A DNA stretch of 64,000 bases from an uncultured Bradyrhizobium sp. (GTDB lineage Bacteria; Pseudomonadota; Alphaproteobacteria; Rhizobiales; Xanthobacteraceae), in NCBI RefSeq assembly GCF_947648125.1, contig NZ_CANSMR010000003.1:1-64000 (forward strand), given 5' to 3'. Below the pieces are notes generated by a model that searched no databases, was not told the origin of the DNA, and saw only the letters and a program-made list of their open reading frames with translations. Positions 8,736-16,803 of this stretch are shown here, piece after piece (positions within the stretch are counted from its first letter, which is position 1; each line of letters starts with the position of its first letter). Both the position numbers and the translations under genes were made by a program.

Positions 8736-8797
8736 CGCACCAATCCCTGATTTGTGCTGCGGCGGAAAGGGACTTGAACCCCGTTGACCGGCCGGAT

Positions 8798-8827
8798 CGT
8801 TTGTATACGATCATTCGTATACAAACG
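8798..8827. promoter_or_regulatory. Double GTATAC palindromic operator between fpr and enamidase
   Basis: A perfect inverted repeat: 13-base arms (8798-8810 and 8815-8827) around TCAT. It contains two GTATAC cores (8803-8808 and 8817-8822), spaced 14 bases apart. Each core is flanked by TTT or TTC on one side, giving TTYGTATACRAA-like sites. The same core with the same flanks recurs at 21171 and 21302 in front of the other nicotinate genes. Such symmetry suits a dimeric GntR- or MarR-type repressor. Confidence 0.75.
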
Positions 8828-8833
8828 AATAAT

Positions 8834-8859
8834 CCGGCTTGATCCGAAAGTCAAGCCGG
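8834..8859 (+). repeat. Hairpin in the enamidase leader
   Basis: A 9-base-pair perfect stem, CCGGCTTGA (8834-8842) with TCAAGCCGG (8851-8859), and an 8-base loop, between the operator and the enamidase start. There is no T-run, so it is not a terminator; a leader-stability or translational role is possible but unproven. Confidence 0.5.
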
Positions 8860-8907
8860 GCTCAAATTCCCGGGCAATTTCGGAAAGAAGACAGAAGGAA
8901 AACACCC

Positions 8908-10104
8908 ATGGCTCACGACGCGCCCCAGGCCACCGGCCCCAGCAAGCTGGTGATCCGCAATATCGGGCTACTGCTGTCGGGGGCACTGGAAAGGCCGATC
9001 CTGGATGCCGATACCATCGTCGCCGAGAACGGCAAGATCACCGCGATCGGCCGCTTCAAGGACGTCGACACCGAAGGCGCCACCACGACCGTCGATGCCA
9101 ACGGCACGACGGTCGCGCCCGGCCTGATCGACAGCCACGTCCACCCCGTCGCCGGCGACTGGACGCCGCGGCAGAACCAGACCAGCTGGATCGACAGCTA
9201 TCTGCATGGCGGCGTCACCACCATGATCTCCGCGGGCGAAGTGCATATGCCCGGCCGGCCGCGCGATGTGGTCGGGTTGAAGGCGATGGCGATCTTCGCG
9301 CAGCGCGCGTTCTGGACGCTGCGGCCGGGCGGCGTGAAAGTGCATGCCGGCGCACCCGTGATTGAGTGCGAGATGGTCGAGGACGATTTCAAGGAAATGG
9401 CCGCCGCCGGCGTCAAGCTGCTCGGCGAAGTCGGGCTCGGCGGCGTCAAGGACGGCCCGACCGCGCGCAAGATGGTCGGCTGGGCACGCAAATACGGCAT
9501 TCAGAGCACGATCCACACCGGCGGTCCTTCGATTCCCGGCTCCGGCCTGATCGACAAGGACGTCGTGCTGGAAGCCGACACCGACGTGGTCGGCCACATC
9601 AATGGCGGCCACACCGCCCTGCCCGACGACCAGATCCGCTGCATCTGCGAGGGCTGCAAACGTGGTCTCGAGCTGGTGCACAACGGCAATGAGCGCTCGG
9701 CGCTGTTCACCTTGCGCATCGCGCGCGAGATGGGCGATTTGCATCGCGTCATCCTCGGCACCGATGCGCCGGCCGGCTCCGGCGTGCAGCCGCTCGGCAT
9801 CCTGCGGATGGTCTCGCTGCTGTCCTCGCTCGGCGAGCTACCCGCCGAGCTGGCATTCTGCCTTGCGACCGGCAACACCGCACGGATGCGCGAGCTCGAT
9901 TGCGGCCTGATCGAGGTCGGCCGTTCCGCCGATTTCGTGCTGATGGACAAGGCGCAGCATTCGCCGGGCAAAAACATCCTGGAGAGCGTCCAGCTCGGCG
10001 ATCTCCCAGGCATCGGCATGACCATCATCGACGGCATCGTCCGCACCCAGCGCAGCCGCAACACGCCGCCCGCAGGCAAGGTGCCGGAGATCGTGGCGAA
10101 GTAA
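8908..10104 (+). CDS. ena: Enamidase (6-oxo-1,4,5,6-tetrahydronicotinate hydrolase)
   Basis: A 398-residue amidohydrolase-superfamily enzyme that closely follows the Eubacterium barkeri enamidase. Shared features include an ISGD/LLSGAL-type N-terminus, DSHVH (H77, H79), LHGGVTTMISAG, GEVGLG with candidate bridging E174, IHTGGPSIPGS with H203, VGHINGG with H230, LGTDAPAG with D286, and the C-terminal SRNTPPA. The enzyme hydrolyses 1,4,5,6-tetrahydro-6-oxonicotinate, opening the ring to 2-formylglutarate with loss of ammonia. AAGGA lies eight bases before the ATG. A double operator and a hairpin lie upstream. The 6-hydroxynicotinate reductase that makes its substrate is encoded 10 kb downstream. 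Confidence 0.9.
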   Translation: MAHDAPQATGPSKLVIRNIGLLLSGALERPILDADTIVAENGKITAIGRFKDVDTEGATTTVDANGTTVAPGLIDSHVHPVAGDWTPRQNQTSWIDSYLHGGVTTMISAGEVHMPGRPRDVVGLKAMAIFAQRAFWTLRPGGVKVHAGAPVIECEMVEDDFKEMAAAGVKLLGEVGLGGVKDGPTARKMVGWARKYGIQSTIHTGGPSIPGSGLIDKDVVLEADTDVVGHINGGHTALPDDQIRCICEGCKRGLELVHNGNERSALFTLRIAREMGDLHRVILGTDAPAGSGVQPLGILRMVSLLSSLGELPAELAFCLATGNTARMRELDCGLIEVGRSADFVLMDKAQHSPGKNILESVQLGDLPGIGMTIIDGIVRTQRSRNTPPAGKVPEIVAK

Positions 10105-10124
10105 TCAGGTTCAACATCAGTCAT

Positions 10125-10378
10125 TCCGGGGCGCGCGACTGCGCGAGCCTGGAACGACTAGATCCGTGCAACACGCGCCATCTGATCACCGCACCGGAAC
10201 TCTAGCACGTCGTTCTTCCTTCTCCCCTTGTGGGAGAAGGTGGCGCGCAGAGCGCGCCGGATGAGGGGTTCTATCCGCGGATATAGTCATTCCGCAGCAA
10301 AGAGGAGCATCCGCGGAGGCGACCCCTCACCCGGCTTCGCTTTCAGCGAAGCCACCCTCTCCCACAAGGGGAGAGGGT
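10125..10378. repeat. Repeat-filled intergenic region after enamidase
   Basis: Bases 10105-10530 contain no gene. A short palindromic repeat beginning TCATTCCGGGGCGCGCGACT runs to about 10200. It is followed by a large mosaic palindrome with outer arms CTTCTCCCCTTGTGGGAGAAG (10219-10239) and CCTCTCCCACAAGGGGAGAG (10357-10377) around GATGAGGGG/CCCCTCACC. The second element is copy 1 of the window-wide CTCTCCC family. Confidence 0.8.
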
Positions 10379-10530
10379 GCACCGGTTTGCTTTCACCCGT
10401 CATCATTGAGGTGTATCGTGCCGCCTTGCGAACCTAGCCGGCGGCGCTCGCGAGAGCCACGCGACGATTAAGTTCCTGCCGCATGCCGCCGTGCCGTGTT
10501 GGTCCACACCAGCAAACAGGAGGCAGCACA

Positions 10531-11931
10531 ATGACGATGAGGCCAGATCCCACGTTTCACGCGTCGCCGAAGCTTGCGATGGAAGCTCCGGCCGAGAACT
10601 TCGCCTACACCGTGCTGCTCAGCCCGGACTTTTCCAAGCCCGACGCGCTCGCCGTGATCGACGTCAAGCCGGGCTCGCCGACCTACAGCAAGATCGTCCA
10701 CACCGTGACGATGCCCAACAAGGGCGACGAGTTTCACCATTTCGGCTGGAACGCGTGTTCGTCGGCATTGTCCCCGCTTGCGGGCCATGCCTTCATCGAG
10801 CGCCGCTATCTCATCGTTCCCGGCATGCGGTCGTCGCGGATCTACATCATCGACACCAAGCCGGATCCGACGCAGGCCAAGATCCACAAGATCATCGAGC
10901 CCGAGGAGGTCTTCAGGAAGACCGGCTACTCGCGGCCGCATACCATCCATTGCGGCCCGGACGGCATCTACGTCTCGACGCTCGGCGGCGGCGGCAAGAA
11001 CGGCACCGATGGGCCGCCCGGCGTCTTCATCATGGACTGCGAGACCTTCGAGGTGCTCGGCCGCTGGGAGATCGATCGCGGTCCGCAGACCAAGCACTAC
11101 GACTTCTGGTGGAACCTGCCGCGCGACTACATGGTGAGCAGCGAATGGGCGCTGCCGCCGCAATTCGAGAACGGCATCGTGCCGGAGGACCTGCTCTCGA
11201 ACAAATACGGCCATCGCATCCACTTCTGGGATCTTCGCGCGCGACGCAATGTCCAGACCATCGACCTCGGCGCCAACCATCAGATGGCGCTGGAGGTGCG
11301 TCCCGCGCACGATCCGGTTCGCGAATACGGCTTCGTCGGCGTCGTGGTCGATACCACGAACCTCGAGGGCTCGATCTGGACCTGGTGGCGCGAGGGCGGC
11401 GAGTTTCACATCGAGAAGACGGCGACGATCCCGCCCGAGCCCGCGCCAAAGGACCAGCTGCCGCCGCTGCTGCAGGGTTTCGGCGCCGTGCCGCCGCTGG
11501 TGACCGACATTGACCTGTCGATGGACGACAGGTTCCTTTACGTCTCCTGCTGGGCCACCGGCGAGATGCGCCAATACGACGTCAGTGATCCGCGCAAGCC
11601 GAAGCTCGCCGGATCGGTGCGCATCGGCGGCATTGCCAGCCGCACCCCGCATCCCAATGGACAGGCATTTGCCGGCGGTCCGCAGATGGTCGAGATCAGC
11701 CGCGACGGCAAGCGGGTCTACTGGACCAATTCGCTGTACTCGACCTGGGACGACCAGTTCTATCCGCACGGCATTCCCGGCGCCGAGGTGATGGCGAATG
11801 CCGGCCCGGGCGGCGGCCTTGAACTGGCAAAGGACTACTGGGTCGGTCTCCCCGACGGATACCGCGCGCACCAGATCCGGCTCGACGGCGGCGACTGCTC
11901 GACGGATTCGTTCTGCTATCCATCGGCCTGA
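10531..11931 (+). CDS. mtoX: Methanethiol oxidase / selenium-binding protein (SELENBP1/MtoX family)
   Basis: A 466-residue beta-propeller of the SBP56 family. The proteins oxidise methanethiol to formaldehyde, sulfide and hydrogen peroxide (shown for human SELENBP1 and Hyphomicrobium MtoX). Family hallmarks are GDEFHHFGWNACSSA near residue 69, SRPHTIHCGPDG near 131, KYGHRIHFWDL near 227, and the ending SFCYPSA. Unlike Hyphomicrobium MtoX it has no export signal. AGGAGGCAG precedes the ATG. The stop codon lies three bases before a GTG-initiated membrane protein gene, suggesting a two-gene unit. Sulfide released here could be used by SoxF or by the sulfhydrylase at 26803 (inference). Confidence 0.88.
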   Translation: MTMRPDPTFHASPKLAMEAPAENFAYTVLLSPDFSKPDALAVIDVKPGSPTYSKIVHTVTMPNKGDEFHHFGWNACSSALSPLAGHAFIERRYLIVPGMRSSRIYIIDTKPDPTQAKIHKIIEPEEVFRKTGYSRPHTIHCGPDGIYVSTLGGGGKNGTDGPPGVFIMDCETFEVLGRWEIDRGPQTKHYDFWWNLPRDYMVSSEWALPPQFENGIVPEDLLSNKYGHRIHFWDLRARRNVQTIDLGANHQMALEVRPAHDPVREYGFVGVVVDTTNLEGSIWTWWREGGEFHIEKTATIPPEPAPKDQLPPLLQGFGAVPPLVTDIDLSMDDRFLYVSCWATGEMRQYDVSDPRKPKLAGSVRIGGIASRTPHPNGQAFAGGPQMVEISRDGKRVYWTNSLYSTWDDQFYPHGIPGAEVMANAGPGGGLELAKDYWVGLPDGYRAHQIRLDGGDCSTDSFCYPSA

Positions 11932-11933
11932 AA

Positions 11934-12602
11934 GTGAGTGCAGCCGACTGGACAGCGTCTTGGCTGTGGCTGGCGGTCATCGCGAGCGGCCTCTACCACG
12001 GGATCAACCCGGGCATGGGCTGGCCGCTCGCGGTTTCGGCCGGATTGATGCAGAGGAGTACGCGTGCGCTGCTGGCCGCGCTCGGCCCGCTCGCAATCGG
12101 TCACCTGCTGGCGATGCTGCTCGTGATCCTTCCCTTCGCGCTGCTGATCACCCTCGTCGAATGGCAGCGCTCGATCCGGATCGGCGCCAGCCTGCTTGTG
12201 ATCGCCTTCGGTATCTATCGGCTGATCGACCGGCGCCATCCGCGGGCCCTGGCGCGGATACCGCCGACGCAACTCGCCTTGTGGTCCTTCGCGGTGGCGA
12301 TCGCCCACGGCGCGGCGCTGATGCTGGTGCCGATCTATCTGGGACTATGCCGCGCGGCTGGGCCGGACCAAGGCCATACGGCCGCCACCACCCTGATCGA
12401 TACCAGCCTCACCATGGCCGTGCTGGTTGCCATCGTCCATGCCGGCGCAATGATCGCCGCCGGCGGATGTCTGGCGTGGCTGGTCTACCGCTATCTCGGT
12501 CTCGAATTCGTGGCCCGGAGCTGGTTCAATCTGGACACGGTTTGGGCCGTCAGCCTGGTGCTGGTCGGCGCCGTCGCGCTGGCGCTTGGTGTTGCGACAT
12601 AG
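11934..12602 (+). CDS. Multi-pass membrane protein of unknown function, coupled to methanethiol oxidase
   Basis: A 222-residue protein with about six hydrophobic segments. Helix 1 ends in LYHGINPGMGWPLAV and a later helix has AIAHGAALMLVPIYLG; the paired HG motifs in membrane segments resemble metal or small-solute permease folds, but no named family is certain. The GTG start two bases after the methanethiol oxidase stop implies co-translation. A role in copper supply or in export of a product is only a guess. A mosaic palindrome follows. Confidence 0.75.
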   Translation: MSAADWTASWLWLAVIASGLYHGINPGMGWPLAVSAGLMQRSTRALLAALGPLAIGHLLAMLLVILPFALLITLVEWQRSIRIGASLLVIAFGIYRLIDRRHPRALARIPPTQLALWSFAVAIAHGAALMLVPIYLGLCRAAGPDQGHTAATTLIDTSLTMAVLVAIVHAGAMIAAGGCLAWLVYRYLGLEFVARSWFNLDTVWAVSLVLVGAVALALGVAT

Positions 12603-12632
12603 TCCGGATGCGACACGGTGGCACTTCTTCAT

Positions 12633-12812
12633 CCTCCCCTGGAGGGGGAGGATCGGTTCGCATGAAATGCGAACCGAGGTGGGGTGAACAGTCTCTCCAT
12701 ACAGAATTCTGCCCGTGTGAAGAGATCACCCCACCCCGGCTCGCGTCTCGCTTCGCTCGCTGCGATCCGACCCCAGAGCGAGCTTCGCTCGTCTCGACCC
12801 CTCCAGGGGAGG
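12633..12812. repeat. Mosaic palindrome, CTCTCCC family, copy 2
   Basis: The arm CCTCCCCTGGAGGGGGAGG (12633-12651) pairs with CCCCTCCAGGGGAGG (12798-12812). Internal smaller palindromes include GGTTCGCATGAAATGCGAACC and GCGAGCTTCGCTCG. It fills the gap between two convergent genes and may terminate both. Confidence 0.75.
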
Positions 12813-12818
12813 CTAAGA

Positions 12819-13274
12819 TCACCGCAGCCTGCCGAGCAGCGCCATCAAGGTTTCGCGCTCCTTGGCGTCCAGCGGCGCCAGCGTCTCCCTGGAGATCACG
12901 AGCGCGTTCGGCGCGGCCTTATCGGCCATCTGCTGACCGGCGCGCGTCAGGCTCACCATCAGCCGGCGGCCGTCGTCGGGATCGGGCGAGGTCTCGGTCA
13001 GGCCGCGCGCGGTCAGGCGATCGATCACGCCCTTGATGGTCGCGACGTCCATCGAAGTCAGCCGCCCGAGCTGGTTCTGCGAGCAAGGGCCAACCTCCGA
13101 CAGCTTCGACAGCGCCGCCCACTGCGTCGGCGTCAGGTTGATGCCGATCTCGCGGGCGAAGATCACCGCATGGCGCTGCGACACCTGGCGCAGGATGAAG
13201 CCGATCTGCTCGTCCAGCACGTAGCCGGGCTTCGCCGCCTTGACGCTTCGCTTCTGTGCAGCACTCCTCGCCAT
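12819..13274 (-). CDS. MarR-family regulator, candidate repressor of the nicotinate genes
   Basis: A 151-residue winged-helix protein. The recognition region reads TPTQWAALSKL...CSQNQLGRLTSMDVATIKGVIDRL (about residues 48-86), followed by the wing DPDDGRRLMVSLT. It is the last gene of the long minus-strand operon that starts with 6-hydroxynicotinate reductase, 15 bases after livF. In Pseudomonas putida, the MarR-type NicR represses nic genes and responds to 6-hydroxynicotinate; equivalence is likely but inferred from family and place only. It is the only transcription factor in the cluster, so it is the first candidate for the GTATAC palindromes. Confidence 0.88.
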   Translation of the reverse strand: MARSAAQKRSVKAAKPGYVLDEQIGFILRQVSQRHAVIFAREIGINLTPTQWAALSKLSEVGPCSQNQLGRLTSMDVATIKGVIDRLTARGLTETSPDPDDGRRLMVSLTRAGQQMADKAAPNALVISRETLAPLDAKERETLMALLGRLR

Positions 13275-13289
13275 CGTTTCACCCCACCT

Positions 13290-13994
13290 TTACAGCGACA
13301 GATGCGCGTCGCGGACATCCGGACGCGCATCAAGTTCCGCCATGGTGCCGCCAAAACAGATCCGGCCGCGCTCGATGATGTAGGCGCGATCCGAGATCAG
13401 CCGGGCGAAATGCAAATTCTGCTCGGAGACGACGATGCTGACGCCCTCTTTCTTCATCGCCAGGATCGCATCGACCATCTGCTCGACGATCTTCGGCGAC
13501 AGGCCTTCCGACGGCTCGTCGAGCAGCACCAGCGACGGATTGCCCATCAGCGTGCGCGCGATCGTCAGCATCTGCTGCTCGCCGCCGCTCATGCGCCCGC
13601 CGGGCCGGCCGCGCATCTCGCCGAGATTGGGGAACAGCTTGAACAGTTTTTCGCGGTCCCATTGCGGCGCGCCCGCCCGCTTCGGCTGGCGGCCGACCTC
13701 GAGATTCTCCTCGACCGTCAAGTCCGTGAAGATGCGCCGCTCCTCCGGCACGTAGCCGAGCCCGCCGCGCACGATCGCATGCGTCGGCAGCTCCGAAACG
13801 TCCCTGCCCTCGAACATGACGCGGCCGGAGCGGTTCTCGACCAGGCCGACGATGGAGCGGAACGTGGTCGACTTGCCGGCGCCGTTGCGGCCGAGCAATG
13901 CCACCACCTCGCCCTCGCCGACCTCGAGCGCGATGTCGAACAGGATATGCGCCGGGCCGTAGAAGCTGTTGAGGTCCTTCACCGTGAGCTTCAT
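13290..13994 (-). CDS. livF: ABC transporter ATPase, branched-chain type (LivF)
   Basis: A 234-residue ATPase: Walker A GRNGAGKS near residue 35, signature MSGGEQQ near 136, Walker B LVLLDEPSEGLSP near 156, and the LivF-typical VSEQNLHFA. Its ATG overlaps the livG stop by four bases (ATGA). With LivG and the fused permease it forms an importer. The position inside the nicotinate operon points to nicotinate or a derivative as substrate (inference). Confidence 0.93.
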   Translation of the reverse strand: MKLTVKDLNSFYGPAHILFDIALEVGEGEVVALLGRNGAGKSTTFRSIVGLVENRSGRVMFEGRDVSELPTHAIVRGGLGYVPEERRIFTDLTVEENLEVGRQPKRAGAPQWDREKLFKLFPNLGEMRGRPGGRMSGGEQQMLTIARTLMGNPSLVLLDEPSEGLSPKIVEQMVDAILAMKKEGVSIVVSEQNLHFARLISDRAYIIERGRICFGGTMAELDARPDVRDAHLSL

Positions 13995-14782
13995 GCCGAT
14001 GCTCCCTCGCGGTGCCGGGCGTCGTAGAGGAGGCCTTCGCCGAGATAGATCGCCCGCACCTGGGCGTTGCCGCGAACCTCCTCCGGCGAGCCTTCGGCGA
14101 TCAGCGTGCCGCGGTTCAGCACCAGGATGCGGTCGGCGTGCTCGAACACCACGTCCATGTCGTGCTCGGTGAAGAGAACACCGATCGACTGCTCGCGCGC
14201 GATCCGCGCCGTCAGCCGCATCAGCTCGACGCGCTCGCGCGGCGCCATGCCGGCGGTCGGCTCGTCCATCAACAGCAGCGTCGGCTGGTTGGCGAGCGCG
14301 ATCGCAAGTTCCAGCCGCTTGACGTCGCCATAGGCGAGCTCGCCGCAGGGCCGCTCCGCATAGGCGCCCATGCCGACCAGATCGAGCAGCCGCCCGGCCT
14401 CGTCGCGGGCCTGGCGCGCGGTCGAGGCCCACAGGTTGAACAATTGCCCGCCATGCGAGACCAGCGCGACCTGCACGTTCTCGCGCACCGTCATGGTCGG
14501 GAATGTCGCCGCGATCTGGAAGGTACGGCCGACGCCCATCCGCCAGATCACGCGCGGTTTCTTGCCGGTGGTCTCCGCGCCCAGCACGCGGATACGGCCG
14601 CTATCGGGAATGTTCTGGCCGTTGAGCATGTCGAAGCAGGTGCTTTTTCCGGCGCCGTTCGGCCCGATCAGCGCCAGGATCTCGCCGGCGCGCAGTTCGA
14701 ACGAGACGCCGCGCACGGCATGCACGCCGCCATAGGATTTGGTCAGCCCCTCGACCGACAGCAATGTTGGAACCATGCTCAT
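13991..14782 (-). CDS. livG: ABC transporter ATPase, branched-chain type (LivG)
   Basis: A 263-residue ATPase with Walker A GPNGAGKS near residue 38, the LivG-type long insertion after it, signature region CGELAYGDVKRLE near 151, Walker B LLLMDEPTAGMAP near 171 and the H-loop FTEHDMD near 207. Signature LAYGD replaces the usual LSYGQ, as is common in LivG proteins. The ATG at 14782 overlaps the permease stop (ATGA); a second ATG six bases inside is possible. Confidence 0.92.
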   Translation of the reverse strand: MSMVPTLLSVEGLTKSYGGVHAVRGVSFELRAGEILALIGPNGAGKSTCFDMLNGQNIPDSGRIRVLGAETTGKKPRVIWRMGVGRTFQIAATFPTMTVRENVQVALVSHGGQLFNLWASTARQARDEAGRLLDLVGMGAYAERPCGELAYGDVKRLELAIALANQPTLLLMDEPTAGMAPRERVELMRLTARIAREQSIGVLFTEHDMDVVFEHADRILVLNRGTLIAEGSPEEVRGNAQVRAIYLGEGLLYDARHREGASA

Positions 14783-16668
14783 TCGGCAGTCTCGATGCGG
14801 GAGGTGAGCAAAGGCGACGCCGCTGACGACGATTTACGCCGGCGATGCATGAGGGCATCCAGCGTGCCGACGATGCCCTTCGGGAAGCCGACCACAATCA
14901 GCACGACGAAGCCGCCGAGCACAAGTTTCGAGAGATCGGTCTGGCTGACCAGCCAGATGTTGAGCGCCTTGTAGACGATCGCACCGACCACCGCGCCCGA
15001 CACTGTCTCGACGCCGCCGAGCAGCACCATCACCAGCGCATCGACCGACAGCGAGATGCCCATATTGTCGGGGAAGACGCTGCCCTTGAGGTAGGCGAAC
15101 AGCGCGCCGGCAAGACCGGCGACCGTGCCCGCGATCACGAAGGCGGTCCACTGGATGCGCTTGCCGTTGATGCCGACGGCTTCGCTGCGCAGCGGCGAGT
15201 CGCGTGTGGCGCGCAGCGCGAAGCCGAACGGCGAGAACACGATGACGCGGAGGATCACGACCGCGAGCGCGGCGATGCCGAGCGACAGCCAGTAGAAATG
15301 CGACGGGCTCGCCGCCCATTTTTCCGGCCAGACACCGAGGATGCCGTTGTCGCCGCCGGTCACCGACACCCACTGGAATGCGATCGACCAGACGATCTGG
15401 GCGAAGGCCAGCGTCAGCATCGCGAAATAGACACCCGAGAGCTGCACCGCGAAGAAGCCGAACACGGCGGCGCCGAGCAGCCCGAGCAGCGGGCCGAGCA
15501 GCAGGCAGGCGATCATCGGCAAGCCGGCCATCTTGGCGAGCAGCGCCACACCATAGGCGCCAAGGCCGAAATAGGCGGCATGGCCGAACGAGGCGAGCCC
15601 GCCGACCGACATCAGGAAATGCAGGCTGACCGCGAAGATCACGAAGATCGCGATCTCCGAGCCGACGGTGAGCACGTAGTTGCCGGCGACGAACGGCAGC
15701 GCGGCGGCGACCACGAGCACGGCGATCGCGGCAAGCCGCTCATTCATTGTCAGCGGCCGCCACGGATTGACCGTGAGGCCCGGCGTACGCCGCGCCGGCG
15801 CTTCCGGCTTGCCGAACAGCCCCCACGGACGGACGATCAGCACCACCGCCATCACCAGGAACACCAGGATGATGGAGATCTTCGGGAAGATCAGGATGCC
15901 GAAGGCGTTGAGCTCCGACACCAGCACCGCCGCAACGAAGGCGCCGATGATGCTGCCGAGGCCGCCGATCACGACCACGACGAAGACCTCGACAATGACG
16001 CGCAGATCCATCGCGTGGTTGACCGCATCGCGCGGAATCTGCAGCGCGCCGCCGAGCGCGGCGAGGAAGACACCGAGCGCGAACACGCTGGTGAACAGCC
16101 ATTTCTGATTGACGCCGAGCGCGGCGACCATGTCGCGGTCCTGCGTCGCCGCGCGCACCAGCACGCCCCAGCGGGTGCGCTGGAACAACAGCCAGAGCAC
16201 ACCGAGCACGACCGGCCCGAGCACGATCAGGAAAAGATCGTAGCTCGGAATATTCTGGCCGAAGAAATCGATCGCCCCTTTGAAGCCCGGCGCCCGGCGG
16301 CCGACCAGATCGTCCGGCCCCCAGATCAGCACCACGAGGTCCTCGACCATCAGCGTGAGGCCGAAGGTGGCGAGCAGCTGGAACAGCTCCGGCGAATGGT
16401 AGATCCGCCGCAGCAGCACCATCTCGACCAACACACCGATCGCAGCAACCGCCAGCGCCGCGACGACGATGCCGCCCCAGAAGCCGAACGCGCCGGAAAA
16501 CCGCTCGGTCAGCGTGAACGCGACGTAGGCACCGAGCATGTAGAACGCGCCATGCGCGAAATTCACGATCCGCGTCACGCCGAAGATGATCGACAGGCCC
16601 GAAGCGACCAGGAACAGCGACGCCGCGCTGGCGAGACCGGTCAGGAACTGGACGACATAGAAGGCCAT
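14779..16668 (-). CDS. Fused LivH-LivM permease of a branched-chain-type ABC transporter
   Basis: One 629-residue polypeptide holds both permease subunits that are usually separate. Residues 1-290 match LivH (FGVTRIVNFAHGAFYMLGAYVA at the start, VVVVIGGLGSIIGA near 230). Residues about 310-629 match LivM (SVGGLASFGHAAYFGLGAYG near 353, GGVETVSGAVVGA near 550). There is no stop or frameshift between them. Fused LivHM permeases occur in other alphaproteobacteria. The binding-protein gene is 135 bases upstream, separated by an inverted repeat. Confidence 0.93.
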   Translation of the reverse strand: MAFYVVQFLTGLASAASLFLVASGLSIIFGVTRIVNFAHGAFYMLGAYVAFTLTERFSGAFGFWGGIVVAALAVAAIGVLVEMVLLRRIYHSPELFQLLATFGLTLMVEDLVVLIWGPDDLVGRRAPGFKGAIDFFGQNIPSYDLFLIVLGPVVLGVLWLLFQRTRWGVLVRAATQDRDMVAALGVNQKWLFTSVFALGVFLAALGGALQIPRDAVNHAMDLRVIVEVFVVVVIGGLGSIIGAFVAAVLVSELNAFGILIFPKISIILVFLVMAVVLIVRPWGLFGKPEAPARRTPGLTVNPWRPLTMNERLAAIAVLVVAAALPFVAGNYVLTVGSEIAIFVIFAVSLHFLMSVGGLASFGHAAYFGLGAYGVALLAKMAGLPMIACLLLGPLLGLLGAAVFGFFAVQLSGVYFAMLTLAFAQIVWSIAFQWVSVTGGDNGILGVWPEKWAASPSHFYWLSLGIAALAVVILRVIVFSPFGFALRATRDSPLRSEAVGINGKRIQWTAFVIAGTVAGLAGALFAYLKGSVFPDNMGISLSVDALVMVLLGGVETVSGAVVGAIVYKALNIWLVSQTDLSKLVLGGFVVLIVVGFPKGIVGTLDALMHRRRKSSSAASPLLTSRIETAE

Positions 16669-16702
16669 GGGCGGTCCGCGTTGGAGATCACAAGCGTCAC
16701 TT

Positions 16703-16788
16703 CGTAGGGCGGGTTAGCGCAAGCGTAACCCGCCGTCAGTTCGCCTAAGCAAGGTGGTGGGTTACGCCTGCGGCTAACCCACCCTACG
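16703..16788. repeat. Inverted repeat inside the transporter operon
   Basis: Outer arms CGTAGGGCGGGTTAGC (16703-16718) and GCTAACCCACCCTACG (16773-16788), with internal GCGGGTTAGCGCAAGCGTAACCCGC-type palindromes. It lies between the genes for the binding protein and the permease, where such structures often stabilise the upstream message and set unequal subunit levels. Confidence 0.75.
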
Positions 16789-16803
16789 CGACGAGGAGAA
16801 GCT

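Noticed and set aside
12633-12812. Repeated units considered as a CRISPR-like array or integron attachment site
   Set aside because: The repeats are inverted and unequal, without regular spacers, and there is no cas or integrase gene nearby.
14433-14782. A possible longer livF or second ATPase reading upstream through livG
   Set aside because: The frame before 13994 is livG read out of frame. The ATGA overlap and Walker motifs place the livF start at 13994.
14845-16707. A 620-codon open frame on the plus strand opposite the permease gene
   Set aside because: It is the antisense shadow of a long GC-rich gene. Its translation is dominated by Arg, His, Asp and Glu with no domain, and the opposite strand is clearly LivH-LivM.
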